This document shows, in pieces, positions 1 to 6,438 of a DNA stretch of 10,263 nucleotides; the first letter of the stretch is position 1, and each line of letters begins with the position of its first letter. The stretch is from CS2-K091 sp035527155 (GTDB taxonomy: Bacteria > Planctomycetota > Phycisphaerae > Sedimentisphaerales > Anaerobacaceae): contig DATLBB010000317.1 of the NCBI GenBank assembly GCA_035527155.1, forward strand, positions 1 to 10,263, read 5' to 3'. The translations under genes were made by a program, and so were the position numbers. Below the pieces are notes generated by a model. That model did no database searches, was not told where the DNA came from, and was given only the letters and a program-made list of their open reading frames with translations.

Positions 1-146
1 GCGACTACTGGATTATGATTGCCGTCAGCGCCGCCTTCGCTGCGCTTGCCGTGCTCGGAAGGCGCGTTATCAGCCGAATTGCCGGCTCCATCCTGCTCTG
101 CACATACATCGCATATATCATTTATCTATTTTTCTTCAGCAGTTAG
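1..146 (+). CDS. C-terminal end of a probable Na+/Ca2+ antiporter (CaCA family), partial
   Basis: Only the last 47 codons are present, read in frame from base 3 to the TAG at 144-146; the start lies left of the window. The peptide begins DYWIMIAVSAAFAALAVLG, followed by a short basic segment (RRVISRIAG) and a second hydrophobic stretch (SILLCTYIAYIIYLFFF). A hydrophobic helix, then a basic turn with ISR-x-x-G, then a final helix ending in YIAYIIYL resembles the end of YrbG-type calcium/sodium antiporters. Those are inner-membrane proteins of about 320 residues that exchange Ca2+ for Na+. The ion-binding motifs of the family lie outside the window, so the call rests on the tail alone. Another polytopic membrane protein is possible. 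The gene is convergent with the DUF2752 gene. Confidence 0.6.
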   Translation, partial: DYWIMIAVSAAFAALAVLGRRVISRIAGSILLCTYIAYIIYLFFFSS

Positions 147-180
147 CTTGTCTTATTCAGCCGCCTGTTTATCTTTGCAA

Positions 181-199
181 ATTAGGGACCGTCCTGAAT
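181..199. repeat. Imperfect palindrome in the convergent gap
   Basis: ATT..GGAC-C-GTCC..AAT is a 19-bp interrupted palindrome centred on base 190: arms 181-183/197-199 and 186-189/191-194, with the two positions between them unpaired or wobble on each side. A second perfect 8-bp inverted pair, TTATTCAG (153-160) and CTGAATAA (194-201), overlaps it. The site lies between the stop of the antiporter (146) and the stop of the DUF2752 gene (231). It could be a degenerate REP-type element or a weak bidirectional terminator. There is no T-run directly after the stem, so a classical intrinsic terminator is not supported. Confidence 0.35.
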
Positions 200-230
200 A
201 ATCCAATAGCAAATAGTAAATGGTCAAAAA

Positions 231-698
231 TCAATGGTGTGCGGCCAGCGCCCGGGCCAATGTTACCGCCCAGCCGGCGGCGATGATGACTATCAGGGCC
301 AGAATTATGTGTCTTATTTTAACTTCGGCGAAAAAACGGTTGATAAAATCAAAATATACGCCAAAAACAGCTATAAACAAAGCCAAAAATGCTACGACAA
401 CCAAGACAAAGCACAATAGTGCAGCGGCTGGCTGGGTATAAAACGCTTTGATGATTTTGCCCTGAGCGAAAGCAACTACCGAAGTGGTCATCCCACAGGT
501 TGGGCACGGAAGACCATACTTCTGCTTGAAGCCACAGGGAACAAGCCAGCGACCTAAATCAATCTTGCCGTTTGCCGCCAACCAGAACAGCCCGAAGAAA
601 GCAACCACTGTTAGAAATACGAACGCCGAAGCAGCCCGCCGGCGAGGAGATGCACGGCAGAAAAATTTCGATTTATTTAGCTGTTGGCTTGCTTGCAT
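231..698 (-). CDS. DUF2752 family small membrane protein
   Basis: 155-residue protein of unknown function. Hydrophobic segments lie at about residues 23-42, 91-116 and 130-147. The family signature is residues 62-72, GLPCPTCGMTT, matching the CPxCGxT core of DUF2752; a further cysteine is at residue 55. The Arg often following this core in the family (CGxTR) is Thr here. Clustered cysteines suggest metal or redox chemistry at the membrane, but no activity is established for the family. The frame stays open upstream to 941, but that extension would run through the divergent IMPase gene. ATG 696-698 is therefore chosen, supported by a promoter ending just before it. No Shine-Dalgarno sequence precedes it. 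It ends TGA at 231. Family assignment is firm, function unknown. Confidence 0.85.
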   Translation of the reverse strand: MQASQQLNKSKFFCRASPRRRAASAFVFLTVVAFFGLFWLAANGKIDLGRWLVPCGFKQKYGLPCPTCGMTTSVVAFAQGKIIKAFYTQPAAALLCFVLVVVAFLALFIAVFGVYFDFINRFFAEVKIRHIILALIVIIAAGWAVTLARALAAHH

Positions 699-707
699 AA
701 CCACGTT

Positions 708-736
708 AGAATAGAAGAATATAGTAGTACTGTCAA
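708..736 (-). promoter_or_regulatory. Sigma70-type promoter of the DUF2752 gene
   Basis: On the minus strand there is a perfect -35 TTGACA (bases 731-736), a 17-bp spacer and a -10 TATTCT (708-713; four of six consensus bases). A start about 7 nt further on falls near 701-702, only about 3-4 nt before the ATG at 698. The hexamers and spacing are seen directly; activity is inferred. Confidence 0.6.
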
Positions 737-747
737 GATTAGAGAAC

Positions 748-753
748 GAAAGG
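748..753 (+). promoter_or_regulatory. Ribosome binding site of the IMPase-family gene
   Basis: GAAAGG lies 6 nt before the ATG at 760. It is a moderate purine-rich match to the Shine-Dalgarno consensus and supports ATG 760 over the downstream ATG at 790-792. No convincing -35/-10 pair for this gene was found in the 61-bp divergent gap; TATAGT at 720-725 is a possible -10 but has no matching -35. Confidence 0.5.
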
Positions 754-759
754 CTGGAT

Positions 760-1578
760 ATGGTATTAGAACAAAGAAACCTGAGTCGGATGCTGGAAAC
801 CGCCGTTGTTGCAGCACGTCTGGCGGGACAGCGTGCAATGGAAGAAATAAACTTCATCAAGGCTTCGCTAAAAAGCAACAAAACCGAATTGGTGACGGAG
901 ACCGATGGGCGATGCCAGCAGATAATCGTTGACCGAATCAAAGAAACTTATCCGGACCATGGTTTTATCGCCGAGGAAGGGGGAAAAGAGAAGATTTTCA
1001 AGCAGCCACCGAGAGGAGCTGATCCGGTTTGGTGGGTTATCGACCCGTTAGATGGAACGAACAATTTTGCACACCGGATGCTCTTCTTTACGGTCAGTAT
1101 CGCGGTAATGTATGAGGGTGAAGCGATTGTAGGCGTGATTTTTGAGCCGGCCACAGACTCGATGTTCACGGCCGTCAAGGGCCGTGAGGCACAATTGAAT
1201 GGCAGGCGAATCACAGCCGGCAAAGAGAAAATGGACGATTTTTCAAGCGTTGGTCTCGACAGCCATTTCGATAATGAGGTGCCGGGTTGGGCCTGCGAAA
1301 TTATGTTGTGGACAAGATTTCGCAATTTAGGCTCAACCGCGTTACAGCTTGCTTATGTGGCAAAAGGGAGTCTTATTGCTACTATCGCTTCCAATCCGAA
1401 ATTATGGGACATCGCGGCCGGGTCAGTTATTGTTGAGACCGCAGGGGCAGTAGTGAGCGATTGGCAGGGTGGTAAAATCTTCCCCGTTGATTTGGACAGC
1501 TATGAGGGTCAGGAATTGCGGGTGATAGCGGCCAACAAAAAGGTCCACGCCGAAATATTGGGGCTTTTGAAGTCCTAA
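760..1578 (+). CDS. Inositol monophosphatase family protein
   Basis: 272 residues, close to the 260-280 typical of the family. These are Mg2+-dependent, Li+-sensitive-type cytoplasmic phosphatases acting on inositol phosphates and related sugar phosphates. Motif A is WVIDPLDGTNNF (residues 92-103), with metal ligands Asp95 and Asp98. The upstream ligand is Glu72 in FIAEEGG, and motif B is LWDIAAGSVIVETAGA (215-230) with Asp217. The substrate-loop motif is GSTALQLAYVAKG (191-203), where Gln replaces the Asp or Asn often seen in GSaALdL. All metal ligands are present, so it should be active. Substrate cannot be told from sequence: inositol-1-phosphate, histidinol phosphate, fructose-1,6-bisphosphate and PAP phosphatases share this fold, and the SuhB/IMPase group fits best. 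It appears monocistronic and divergent from the DUF2752 gene. It ends TAA. Confidence 0.92.
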   Translation: MVLEQRNLSRMLETAVVAARLAGQRAMEEINFIKASLKSNKTELVTETDGRCQQIIVDRIKETYPDHGFIAEEGGKEKIFKQPPRGADPVWWVIDPLDGTNNFAHRMLFFTVSIAVMYEGEAIVGVIFEPATDSMFTAVKGREAQLNGRRITAGKEKMDDFSSVGLDSHFDNEVPGWACEIMLWTRFRNLGSTALQLAYVAKGSLIATIASNPKLWDIAAGSVIVETAGAVVSDWQGGKIFPVDLDSYEGQELRVIAANKKVHAEILGLLKS

Positions 1579-1665
1579 CAACCAGATGTCTTTCCCATTT
1601 CTTTTGGATATTAGGGTGTTATTCAGGGTTTTTGAGGATTTTTTTCTGGATTTTAGAGGAGGTTC

Positions 1666-1674
1666 TGGTATAAT
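1666..1674 (+). promoter_or_regulatory. Extended -10 promoter of the beta-helix gene
   Basis: TGGTATAAT is a perfect TATAAT (1669-1674) preceded by the TGn of an extended -10. The position 17 bp upstream (CTGGAT, 1646-1651) is a poor -35, as is often tolerated with an extended -10. A start near 1681 would give a leader of about 47 nt before the ATG at 1728. Confidence 0.6.
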
Positions 1675-1714
1675 TGAGATAAGGTTCGGACAAGGTGCCG
1701 ATAGTGTATAGAAT

Positions 1715-1722
1715 GGAAGGAG
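1715..1722 (+). promoter_or_regulatory. Strong ribosome binding site of the beta-helix gene
   Basis: GGAAGGAG ends 5 nt before ATG 1728. It fixes the start there rather than at the in-frame GTG at 1695, which lacks such a site and would put 11 extra residues before the signal peptide. It is the best Shine-Dalgarno match in the window. Confidence 0.8.
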
Positions 1723-1727
1723 TTATT

Positions 1728-3512
1728 ATGACCAGAACTGCGACCTTACTCAAATATCTGTCTTTGGGATTTGTTATACAGGTAGCTGGAATAGTCTCTA
1801 CAGCTAATGCAGATATTTTTATCTCGCCAGGGGACAGCATACAAGGGGCAATCGATTCCGCTATCGTTGGTGTAGATACTATCTGGGCCAGCCCAGGTAC
1901 GTATTCAGGTGCCGGTCCCGGAGGAAATTATGACATCGACTTTAAGGGCAAAAATGTGACAGTGCAATCACAGTTCGGGAAAGCGGTGACTACCATAGAT
2001 TGCAATAGCCTGGGCCGGGCCTTTATCTTCCAAAGCGGAGAGTCCTCAACTGCGGAATTAAGGGGTTTTACTATTATCAATGGTTATGCTGAGGATCCGA
2101 ATTGGCCGCAGGACCCCAATGACGACGCAAGCGGCTACGGCGGCGCAATATATATCAAAAACAGCAGCCCTTTCATTACAGACTGTAACATAAACAACTG
2201 CAAAGCTGATGATGGAGGTGGAGCGATATTTTGCGATGTGAACGGTAACGCTTTCATAACCCTTTGTGATATAGGCTTTTACAACATGGCCGGGTATGGT
2301 TTTTACAACATAGACCCATGTGACGCAAATCTCATAGACGTAAATGACTTACACCAACTGGGCGGAGGAATATACTGCAGGCAGTCCAGCCCAAGAATAA
2401 TTGGCTGTAATATAAGATGGAACAGGGCTGCAGGCTCCGGCGGCGGAATTGCATGTGAAGACAGTAACGCCACGATTGAGTGGTGCAACGTTAATGAGAA
2501 CGATTGCTGGGTTGACGACAACTTGATTGACCAGCATGGCGGCGGCATATACATCAAAGGCGGCACCACGAAAATAATGAACAGTTGGATACTATGGAAC
2601 ACTGCAAGCTTCTCCGGGGGTGGAATTGCCGTTGTGGACAGTAATAACACCTCGATTGACGGCGTTGTCATATCTGAAAATGACTGCTGGGCCAGTGCCG
2701 GAGGTATTTACAGCGAAGGCCATTCCGGTCCCGATCCTTGTGTCCCATGCTTATATATAGACAATTGCAGAATAAACCACAACCGGGGTTACTGGAGCGG
2801 CGGTATGAGTTCAAACTACGGCAGCTATATAGATTTTAAAAATACTACGCTTGTATACAATAATGTTGCCCCCTACGACTATCTTGCAGGCGGATTGGAA
2901 TGCTACTATGGCAGGGCCGATGGAAATAATAATAACATCTGGGGCAATTCGCGCGAGCAAATTATCATTACCAAGGGGGGAGGTTCCACATTCGCTCTGG
3001 CCTTTGGTGGCCTGGAAATGGCTGATTTTGGCGGGAATACTGGAACTGTCAATGTTACCTACAGCAACGTGCAGATGTTCGATATCTACGGCTTTTATGA
3101 CCCGACCGCCGTCTGGCCGGGCGAAGGAAATATCAACAAGGACCCGATGTTTGTCGATCCGTTTTCTTTAGATTTTCACTTGAGGGCCGACGAATGGAAC
3201 ACAAGTCCGTGCATCAATGCCGGCGACCCGTTCGCCGATTATTCGCTGGAGCCGGCGCCGAATGGCGGCAGAATCAATATTGGGGCCTACGGTGGGACCG
3301 GGGAGGCAGCCAGCTCAGATATATTAAGACCTGTGCCAGGAGACGCAGATGCCGACTTAGCGGTCAATATGGTTGATTTCGCCATATTGGCCGACAACTG
3401 GCGTTTGGAAGGAGCAAACATCAAAAACGAAAAGGCAGATGCTGATAACAACGGTATCGTGGATGAGCGGGACCTGTTTATCCTTCAAAAGTTCTGGCTG
3501 TGGTTACAGTAA
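1728..3512 (+). CDS. Secreted right-handed beta-helix protein with C-terminal dockerin-like EF-hand pair
   Basis: 594 residues. A signal peptide covers residues 1-28: basic start MTRTATLLK, hydrophobic core, likely cleavage after ANA. Residues 29-120 open the helix (SIQGAIDSA, then GTY). Residues about 136-400 hold repeated coils with a GGGI(Y/A/F) turn followed by short Asn/Cys-rich strands, the pattern of right-handed parallel beta-helix (pectate-lyase-like) proteins. Residues 466-527 (GNINKDPMFVDP, then SPCINAGDP, then GAYGG) resemble the choice-of-anchor-Q segment of exported bacterial proteins. The C-terminus has two 12-residue EF-hand loops, D539-D541-D543-D550 and D571-D573-N575-D582, as in dockerin type I modules. 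No catalytic triad of a known polysaccharide lyase was recognised, so enzyme versus surface/adhesive role is open. It has its own promoter and is convergent with the pseudopilin operon. Confidence 0.87.
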   Translation: MTRTATLLKYLSLGFVIQVAGIVSTANADIFISPGDSIQGAIDSAIVGVDTIWASPGTYSGAGPGGNYDIDFKGKNVTVQSQFGKAVTTIDCNSLGRAFIFQSGESSTAELRGFTIINGYAEDPNWPQDPNDDASGYGGAIYIKNSSPFITDCNINNCKADDGGGAIFCDVNGNAFITLCDIGFYNMAGYGFYNIDPCDANLIDVNDLHQLGGGIYCRQSSPRIIGCNIRWNRAAGSGGGIACEDSNATIEWCNVNENDCWVDDNLIDQHGGGIYIKGGTTKIMNSWILWNTASFSGGGIAVVDSNNTSIDGVVISENDCWASAGGIYSEGHSGPDPCVPCLYIDNCRINHNRGYWSGGMSSNYGSYIDFKNTTLVYNNVAPYDYLAGGLECYYGRADGNNNNIWGNSREQIIITKGGGSTFALAFGGLEMADFGGNTGTVNVTYSNVQMFDIYGFYDPTAVWPGEGNINKDPMFVDPFSLDFHLRADEWNTSPCINAGDPFADYSLEPAPNGGRINIGAYGGTGEAASSDILRPVPGDADADLAVNMVDFAILADNWRLEGANIKNEKADADNNGIVDERDLFILQKFWLWLQ

Positions 3513-3557
3513 AGCCGTTCTCAGTCCACGCATAGAGATACGAACAACCGGGCATGA

Positions 3558-6428
3558 TTACCTGGGGTCGGGAACATAGTGCAGCGCCACAATTCTTACT
3601 TTGCCATAGGGGGAACCAACATTAGTTTTGTTAACGCCGCTTCTATCAAGTATGGCAACGACTCTTTTTTGCGGGCCGTCAGCGCCGATGCGAACGAGTA
3701 TGTAAGCGGTGAAAACATCGCTGCGAACAGTCACGAGATTACTGATTCGTGAGAAGATTACATCGCGCTCTTCGAAATCATTCGGAACACCGTCACCCCG
3801 GCCCCTCCCATCTGTTGTGAGGTCAGGAAAGCCACTATGGAGGGGGAACTCAGTACCAAGGTCGCAGGGATCGAAGCTATATTGCCCAATGCTATAACTG
3901 TAGTCCGGGACAACAGGAAGAGCAGTAACAAAGTTTAATTCTCCGATACTTTCAAAACCCGGCGCTCCAAGCCGCAGAGTATAATCGGGGCCGCCGGGTA
4001 AAGATGTTTTATCCCTATACGCAACTATGGCCCTTGCGAGTTCATAATTTGGCGTACGCGCAGAAACCCAGGGTAATTGTCCTATTACATACCATGGGGC
4101 GGTGTTGATATTTATTCGGCCGGGAATTTGTACTTCCGGCGAAATAGTATCAGCAGCATCTATTAAGCCGTCGGCATCATTATCAATATTGTCGCTGTTC
4201 GGGTCAAAGACCGTTAGATATTGAAAAACGTTCTTATGCAAAGGATTTTGCAGATCCAGCCTAAGCTGTTTTTCCCGGTCCTGCGGGAGAAATACCTGAC
4301 TTATCCCTTTCAACTGCTCGCCAATGGAGCTATTAGGCCAGGGGCCATGCCCAAGTGTCAGGATTCGCGGAATGTCACCAACCGTAATAAAGTTTACATC
4401 AGGCAAGATAGGATTAGGCATAAAGAAGCTGAACTCATGGGGCTGTGAGGAAGGGGGTTTGACACACGGGTCCGGCCAGCCCAGGCTGGGGACGGCTAAA
4501 TCCGGTGTTTGATAGACAACATGCCAATCGCGGATACACCTGCCCAAATGCAATGTGGTGAGCCCCGATGAGCTCGACGGCAGGTATCGGTAAACGTCCT
4601 GTTTGTCCACATAGTCCACATAAATCATCGTTCCATTTACATCTTCTACTCTGCGTTTGAGAAACACGTCATAAGTGTCGCCCGGGAAACCGGAGGGCAC
4701 AGGCGGTTTGCTTTTGTCCTGCTCAGTGAATAAGACGAGTTCCGGACGCACAATTACGTTCAGGTTGGCTGGGTTCAAACCAAAGTCTAAGGGCCTATTG
4801 GAAATTACAACACAACCGCCGTTTGCGACAATTACTCCTGAGCCCAAAAGGATAGGAGGACGAAACGTAGATGTCCTTCTGTCGTAGAGTTCAAGCTCAA
4901 AATCACTTAACGGTATGTCGCAATCGAAAGGATTGTAAAGCTCTACGGCGAAGGATGAGTCGTCGGGATTCATTGGTATCGGCGGCTTACTCTTATCCGG
5001 TGGCCCGCTTGTGCTGCGCAGAACAATACCTATTTCACTGATGAACGGCTGGGCGTCAAAACCATAATATATATTCGGATTAAGGTCATTGGGTGCAAAA
5101 ATCGTCACCAGTGCATCTTCATCGATGAAATCCACCATGTTTGCGGCAAGTTGTGCATACTGCCGACGGGTGAAAGCATCGGCTATAAGAGGTTGGTTGC
5201 TGAGCAGCAGCCTGTCATATATTGTATTGGCGTCAATTTCCCTGTTGATGTTAATCATCTTATCGCCATACGGGTCGATAATCCTGTCCATATTGTAAGT
5301 AGTGCCAATGTGCCTGTAGGAATATACATTATTTGGTCCCGGCACATCATGCTGTGCCCTGTAAAACCAATTATTGATTCCACCGACAACTGGAGTATTC
5401 AATTCGCGGGGGCTATTGAAAGACCAGGTCCAGAGATTTGTCCCATCCTCAATACGAGTATGGATATCCTCATGATTAACCAAAAACCTGTTGCGAAGCT
5501 CCAGGTCGTCACCGATATCAAAAGGTGTATACGGGCCACTTGGCCTGTAGTATCGCCAAATGACGTCTTGTTCGTATTGATACAAATCAAGCGGATTGAG
5601 GCCAAGACCAGGATTTGCTCTCGCCTCGAGCAAATCTATTTCGTCACATGGGTCATAAACAGTAACACCCGGCCGCCAGGACAAAGCCATAAGGTTTATC
5701 TGCAATTGGCTTGAGCCGTCAATCAGATTCACATCCACGAAATTAGGGTTAAATTTGAATCCTGTGTTAACATTCAACATCGCCTGGTTGTCAACAATCC
5801 TTACCGCTGCGTAAATGGGTTCGCCCTTGCTGGAAGTCATGTCAGCAAGAATAATCCACTTTGAATCAGCGACACCGTCACCGTCTGCGTCGGACCACAA
5901 TCCATCTATCGCCAGTGAACCATCTACTATATTGAGAAAATTACCATCCTTATCGACTCTAATTTCAGGATAATCTCGAATAAATTTCTCAGTCTGACCA
6001 GGATCTGGTCTTTGCAGAAATGGCAATTCAACCAAAACATTTTGAGCACCAAAGCTCTTCCATTTCAAAAAACCAGTCACATCGTTAATTTGCCTCCACT
6101 CATATTTGCCATTAATAATATTTACATAAGGCTCAAGGGATGCCAGCCAGGCGTTGCAAGGGTCGGGATAGTCGTAGTATTCCTGCCCTGCTACTACGCC
6201 GGGGATATCTGAAACCAGCTCCTGCGAAATCTTCGCGATGACTGTTTCGACTGCCAAATCGAGTTCTCTGTTTTCGGATATGGCCGACGTAGCTACCTTG
6301 TTCACACGGGCCATCATAACGAACAGCACGCCGATAATAGCTAACATGCTCGTCAAAACGACGGTCAGAATAAGGGCCGAGCCGGTTGAAAACACACTTC
6401 CCGCAAATTTTCTATCTCTTGCTTCCAT
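3558..6428 (-). CDS. gspK: GspK-like minor pseudopilin, greatly enlarged, with lamin-tail-like segment
   Basis: 956 residues; classical GspK has about 300-330. The N-terminus has a basic leader then G16 followed by SALILTVVLTSMLAIIGVLF. It has no Glu at +5, which is the hallmark of GspK, the tip subunit of the type II secretion pseudopilus. The C-terminal part has GRININTAPWYVIGQLPWVS (770-789) followed by ELARAIVAYRD, matching the helix-rich domain of GspK, and ends with SDVFTAYILVRIGADG and VVAILDRSG. Between them are a calcium-type loop DADGDGVAD (180-188), a segment resembling a lamin tail domain (about 491-610) and a second loop DNDADGLID (749-757). The gene starts 10 nt after the GspJ-like stop; GGGAGA at 6443-6448 lies about 14 nt before the ATG, a loose ribosome site. 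It is last in the operon. Assignment to the GspK family is good; the role of the extra domains is unknown. Confidence 0.8.
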   Translation of the reverse strand: MEARDRKFAGSVFSTGSALILTVVLTSMLAIIGVLFVMMARVNKVATSAISENRELDLAVETVIAKISQELVSDIPGVVAGQEYYDYPDPCNAWLASLEPYVNIINGKYEWRQINDVTGFLKWKSFGAQNVLVELPFLQRPDPGQTEKFIRDYPEIRVDKDGNFLNIVDGSLAIDGLWSDADGDGVADSKWIILADMTSSKGEPIYAAVRIVDNQAMLNVNTGFKFNPNFVDVNLIDGSSQLQINLMALSWRPGVTVYDPCDEIDLLEARANPGLGLNPLDLYQYEQDVIWRYYRPSGPYTPFDIGDDLELRNRFLVNHEDIHTRIEDGTNLWTWSFNSPRELNTPVVGGINNWFYRAQHDVPGPNNVYSYRHIGTTYNMDRIIDPYGDKMININREIDANTIYDRLLLSNQPLIADAFTRRQYAQLAANMVDFIDEDALVTIFAPNDLNPNIYYGFDAQPFISEIGIVLRSTSGPPDKSKPPIPMNPDDSSFAVELYNPFDCDIPLSDFELELYDRRTSTFRPPILLGSGVIVANGGCVVISNRPLDFGLNPANLNVIVRPELVLFTEQDKSKPPVPSGFPGDTYDVFLKRRVEDVNGTMIYVDYVDKQDVYRYLPSSSSGLTTLHLGRCIRDWHVVYQTPDLAVPSLGWPDPCVKPPSSQPHEFSFFMPNPILPDVNFITVGDIPRILTLGHGPWPNSSIGEQLKGISQVFLPQDREKQLRLDLQNPLHKNVFQYLTVFDPNSDNIDNDADGLIDAADTISPEVQIPGRININTAPWYVIGQLPWVSARTPNYELARAIVAYRDKTSLPGGPDYTLRLGAPGFESIGELNFVTALPVVPDYSYSIGQYSFDPCDLGTEFPLHSGFPDLTTDGRGRGDGVPNDFEERDVIFSRISNLVTVRSDVFTAYILVRIGADGPQKRVVAILDRSGVNKTNVGSPYGKVRIVALHYVPDPR

Positions 6429-6438
6429 TTTTACCAGG

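Noticed and set aside
19..201. 60-codon reading frame on the + strand at the left edge
   Set aside because: It overlaps, in another frame, the antiporter tail, which has the membrane-protein composition expected of a real gene and ends at 146.
699..941. N-terminal extension of the DUF2752 frame
   Set aside because: It would lie antisense to the IMPase start and through its own promoter; the added residues show no family similarity.
1579..1660. Intrinsic terminator after the IMPase gene
   Set aside because: There are T-rich runs near 1631-1645 but no stable hairpin directly before them.
1655..1662. AGAGGAGG as a ribosome site for a small upstream gene
   Set aside because: The only start-like codon at suitable distance (TTG 1674) is followed by a stop after two codons; the site overlaps the promoter spacer.
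1695..1727. GTG start for the beta-helix gene
   Set aside because: ATG 1728 has a strong ribosome site 5 nt upstream and gives a normal signal peptide; the GTG has neither.
3513..3557. Bidirectional terminator between the convergent beta-helix and GspK-like genes
   Set aside because: No GC-rich hairpin and no T-run were found in these 45 bp; termination must rely on something else or on read-through.
5151..5714. 187-codon + strand frame inside the GspK-like gene
   Set aside because: It is antisense to a long coding region with recognisable motifs; its product has no domain pattern.
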